Made by a program: the position numbers and the translations under genes. This document shows positions 13,483 through 13,752 of a stretch of 13,752 bases of DNA, one piece after another. Numbering within the stretch: position 1 is the stretch's first letter; each line of letters begins with the position of its first letter. The notes below the pieces were generated by a model. The model did not search any database, was not told the DNA's origin, and worked only from the letters and a program-made list of their open reading frames with translations. Source of the stretch: CAYYNP01 sp964472545 (GTDB taxonomy: Bacteria; Planctomycetota; Planctomycetia; Pirellulales; Thermoguttaceae); assembly GCA_964472545.1 (NCBI GenBank), contig CAYYNP010000269.1, forward strand, positions 1-13,752. Direction: 5' to 3'.

Positions 13483-13752
13483 CTACGCGCGGCGACGGCG
13501 ACGCCACACCAGCAGCAGGCCGGCCAGGCCGGCCAGCAGCATCACGATAGTACTCGGCTCGGGGACGAGCGTGAGGTCGCCGCCGATATCGGCCGAGGTG
13601 ATGGTTCCCTTGGGGATGCCTAAGCCGAGCGTGTAGTCGATCACCAGAGTCCCGGAGTCCAGCAACTGGGCAAAGTCGGCTCTCGCATCGTCGTACGTGT
13701 TGGCGATAACCGGGTCGGCCAAGATGTTGCCGACGAACACGTCCGGCGTGTC
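13483..13752 (-). CDS. PEP-CTERM sorting-domain protein, C-terminal part
   Basis: Only the last 89 residues lie in the window; the frame stays open to the right edge, so the true start is outside. The C-terminus is a complete PEP-CTERM sorting signal: VPEPST, a hydrophobic membrane segment (IVMLLAGLAGLLLVW), and a terminal run of five arginines before the final alanine. Such proteins are exported and processed by an exosortase at the envelope. The preceding part (for example DSGTLVIDYTLG) is acidic and beta-like, but too short for a function. It ends just before a strong terminator. The protein is not one that I recognise beyond its sorting signal. Confidence 0.9.
   Translation of the reverse strand, partial: DTPDVFVGNILADPVIANTYDDARADFAQLLDSGTLVIDYTLGLGIPKGTITSADIGGDLTLVPEPSTIVMLLAGLAGLLLVWRRRRRA

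Overview
The window looks like chromosomal DNA of a planctomycete, most likely a Pirellulales-like member of the Planctomycetota. This is an inference from gene content and style. Supporting signs are a GC-rich coding background, a secreted formylglycine sulfatase, a DUF1680/GH127 enzyme, a ThuA-domain protein, a PEP-CTERM surface protein, many Sec signal peptides, mostly single-gene transcription units, and long palindromic repeats between genes. Verrucomicrobiota or Lentisphaerota relatives are not excluded. No rRNA, tRNA, CRISPR array, transposase or replication origin was seen.

Layout from left to right: a secreted type I sulfatase (208-1758, +); a convergent gap with a nested hairpin (1822-1919); a translationally coupled minus-strand pair made of a secreted class C beta-lactamase-fold hydrolase (3240-4712) and a DUF819/YjcL-type membrane protein (2017-3240); a divergent promoter region (4713-4891); a secreted GH50 beta-agarase-like hydrolase (4892-6970, +); a lower-GC TIR-domain gene (7103-7837, +); a convergent gap with an ACAGGAT-type inverted repeat (7906-7988); a secreted ThuA-domain protein (8041-8958, -); a gap with a 102-base palindrome (9055-9156); an acyl-CoA/fatty acid delta-9-type desaturase (9212-10195, -); a 313-base gap; a secreted GH127 enzyme (10509-12599, -); a GNAT acetyltransferase (12775-13269, -); a strong intrinsic terminator (13413-13446); and the 3' end of a PEP-CTERM protein gene that leaves the window (13483-13752, -).

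Four of the exported enzymes (sulfatase, GH50, GH127, serine hydrolase) fit outer-surface or periplasmic attack on sulfated or arabinose/galactose-containing polysaccharides, such as algal material. They are not arranged as one operon and no SusC/SusD pair is present. The serine hydrolase and DUF819 protein form the clearest two-gene unit and suggest cleavage outside followed by membrane transport, but the substrate is unknown. The TIR gene is the compositional outlier. It is the best candidate for a recently acquired immune or signalling gene, although no partner effector gene is beside it. The three inverted repeats in non-coding gaps look like terminators or small mobile or dispersed elements.
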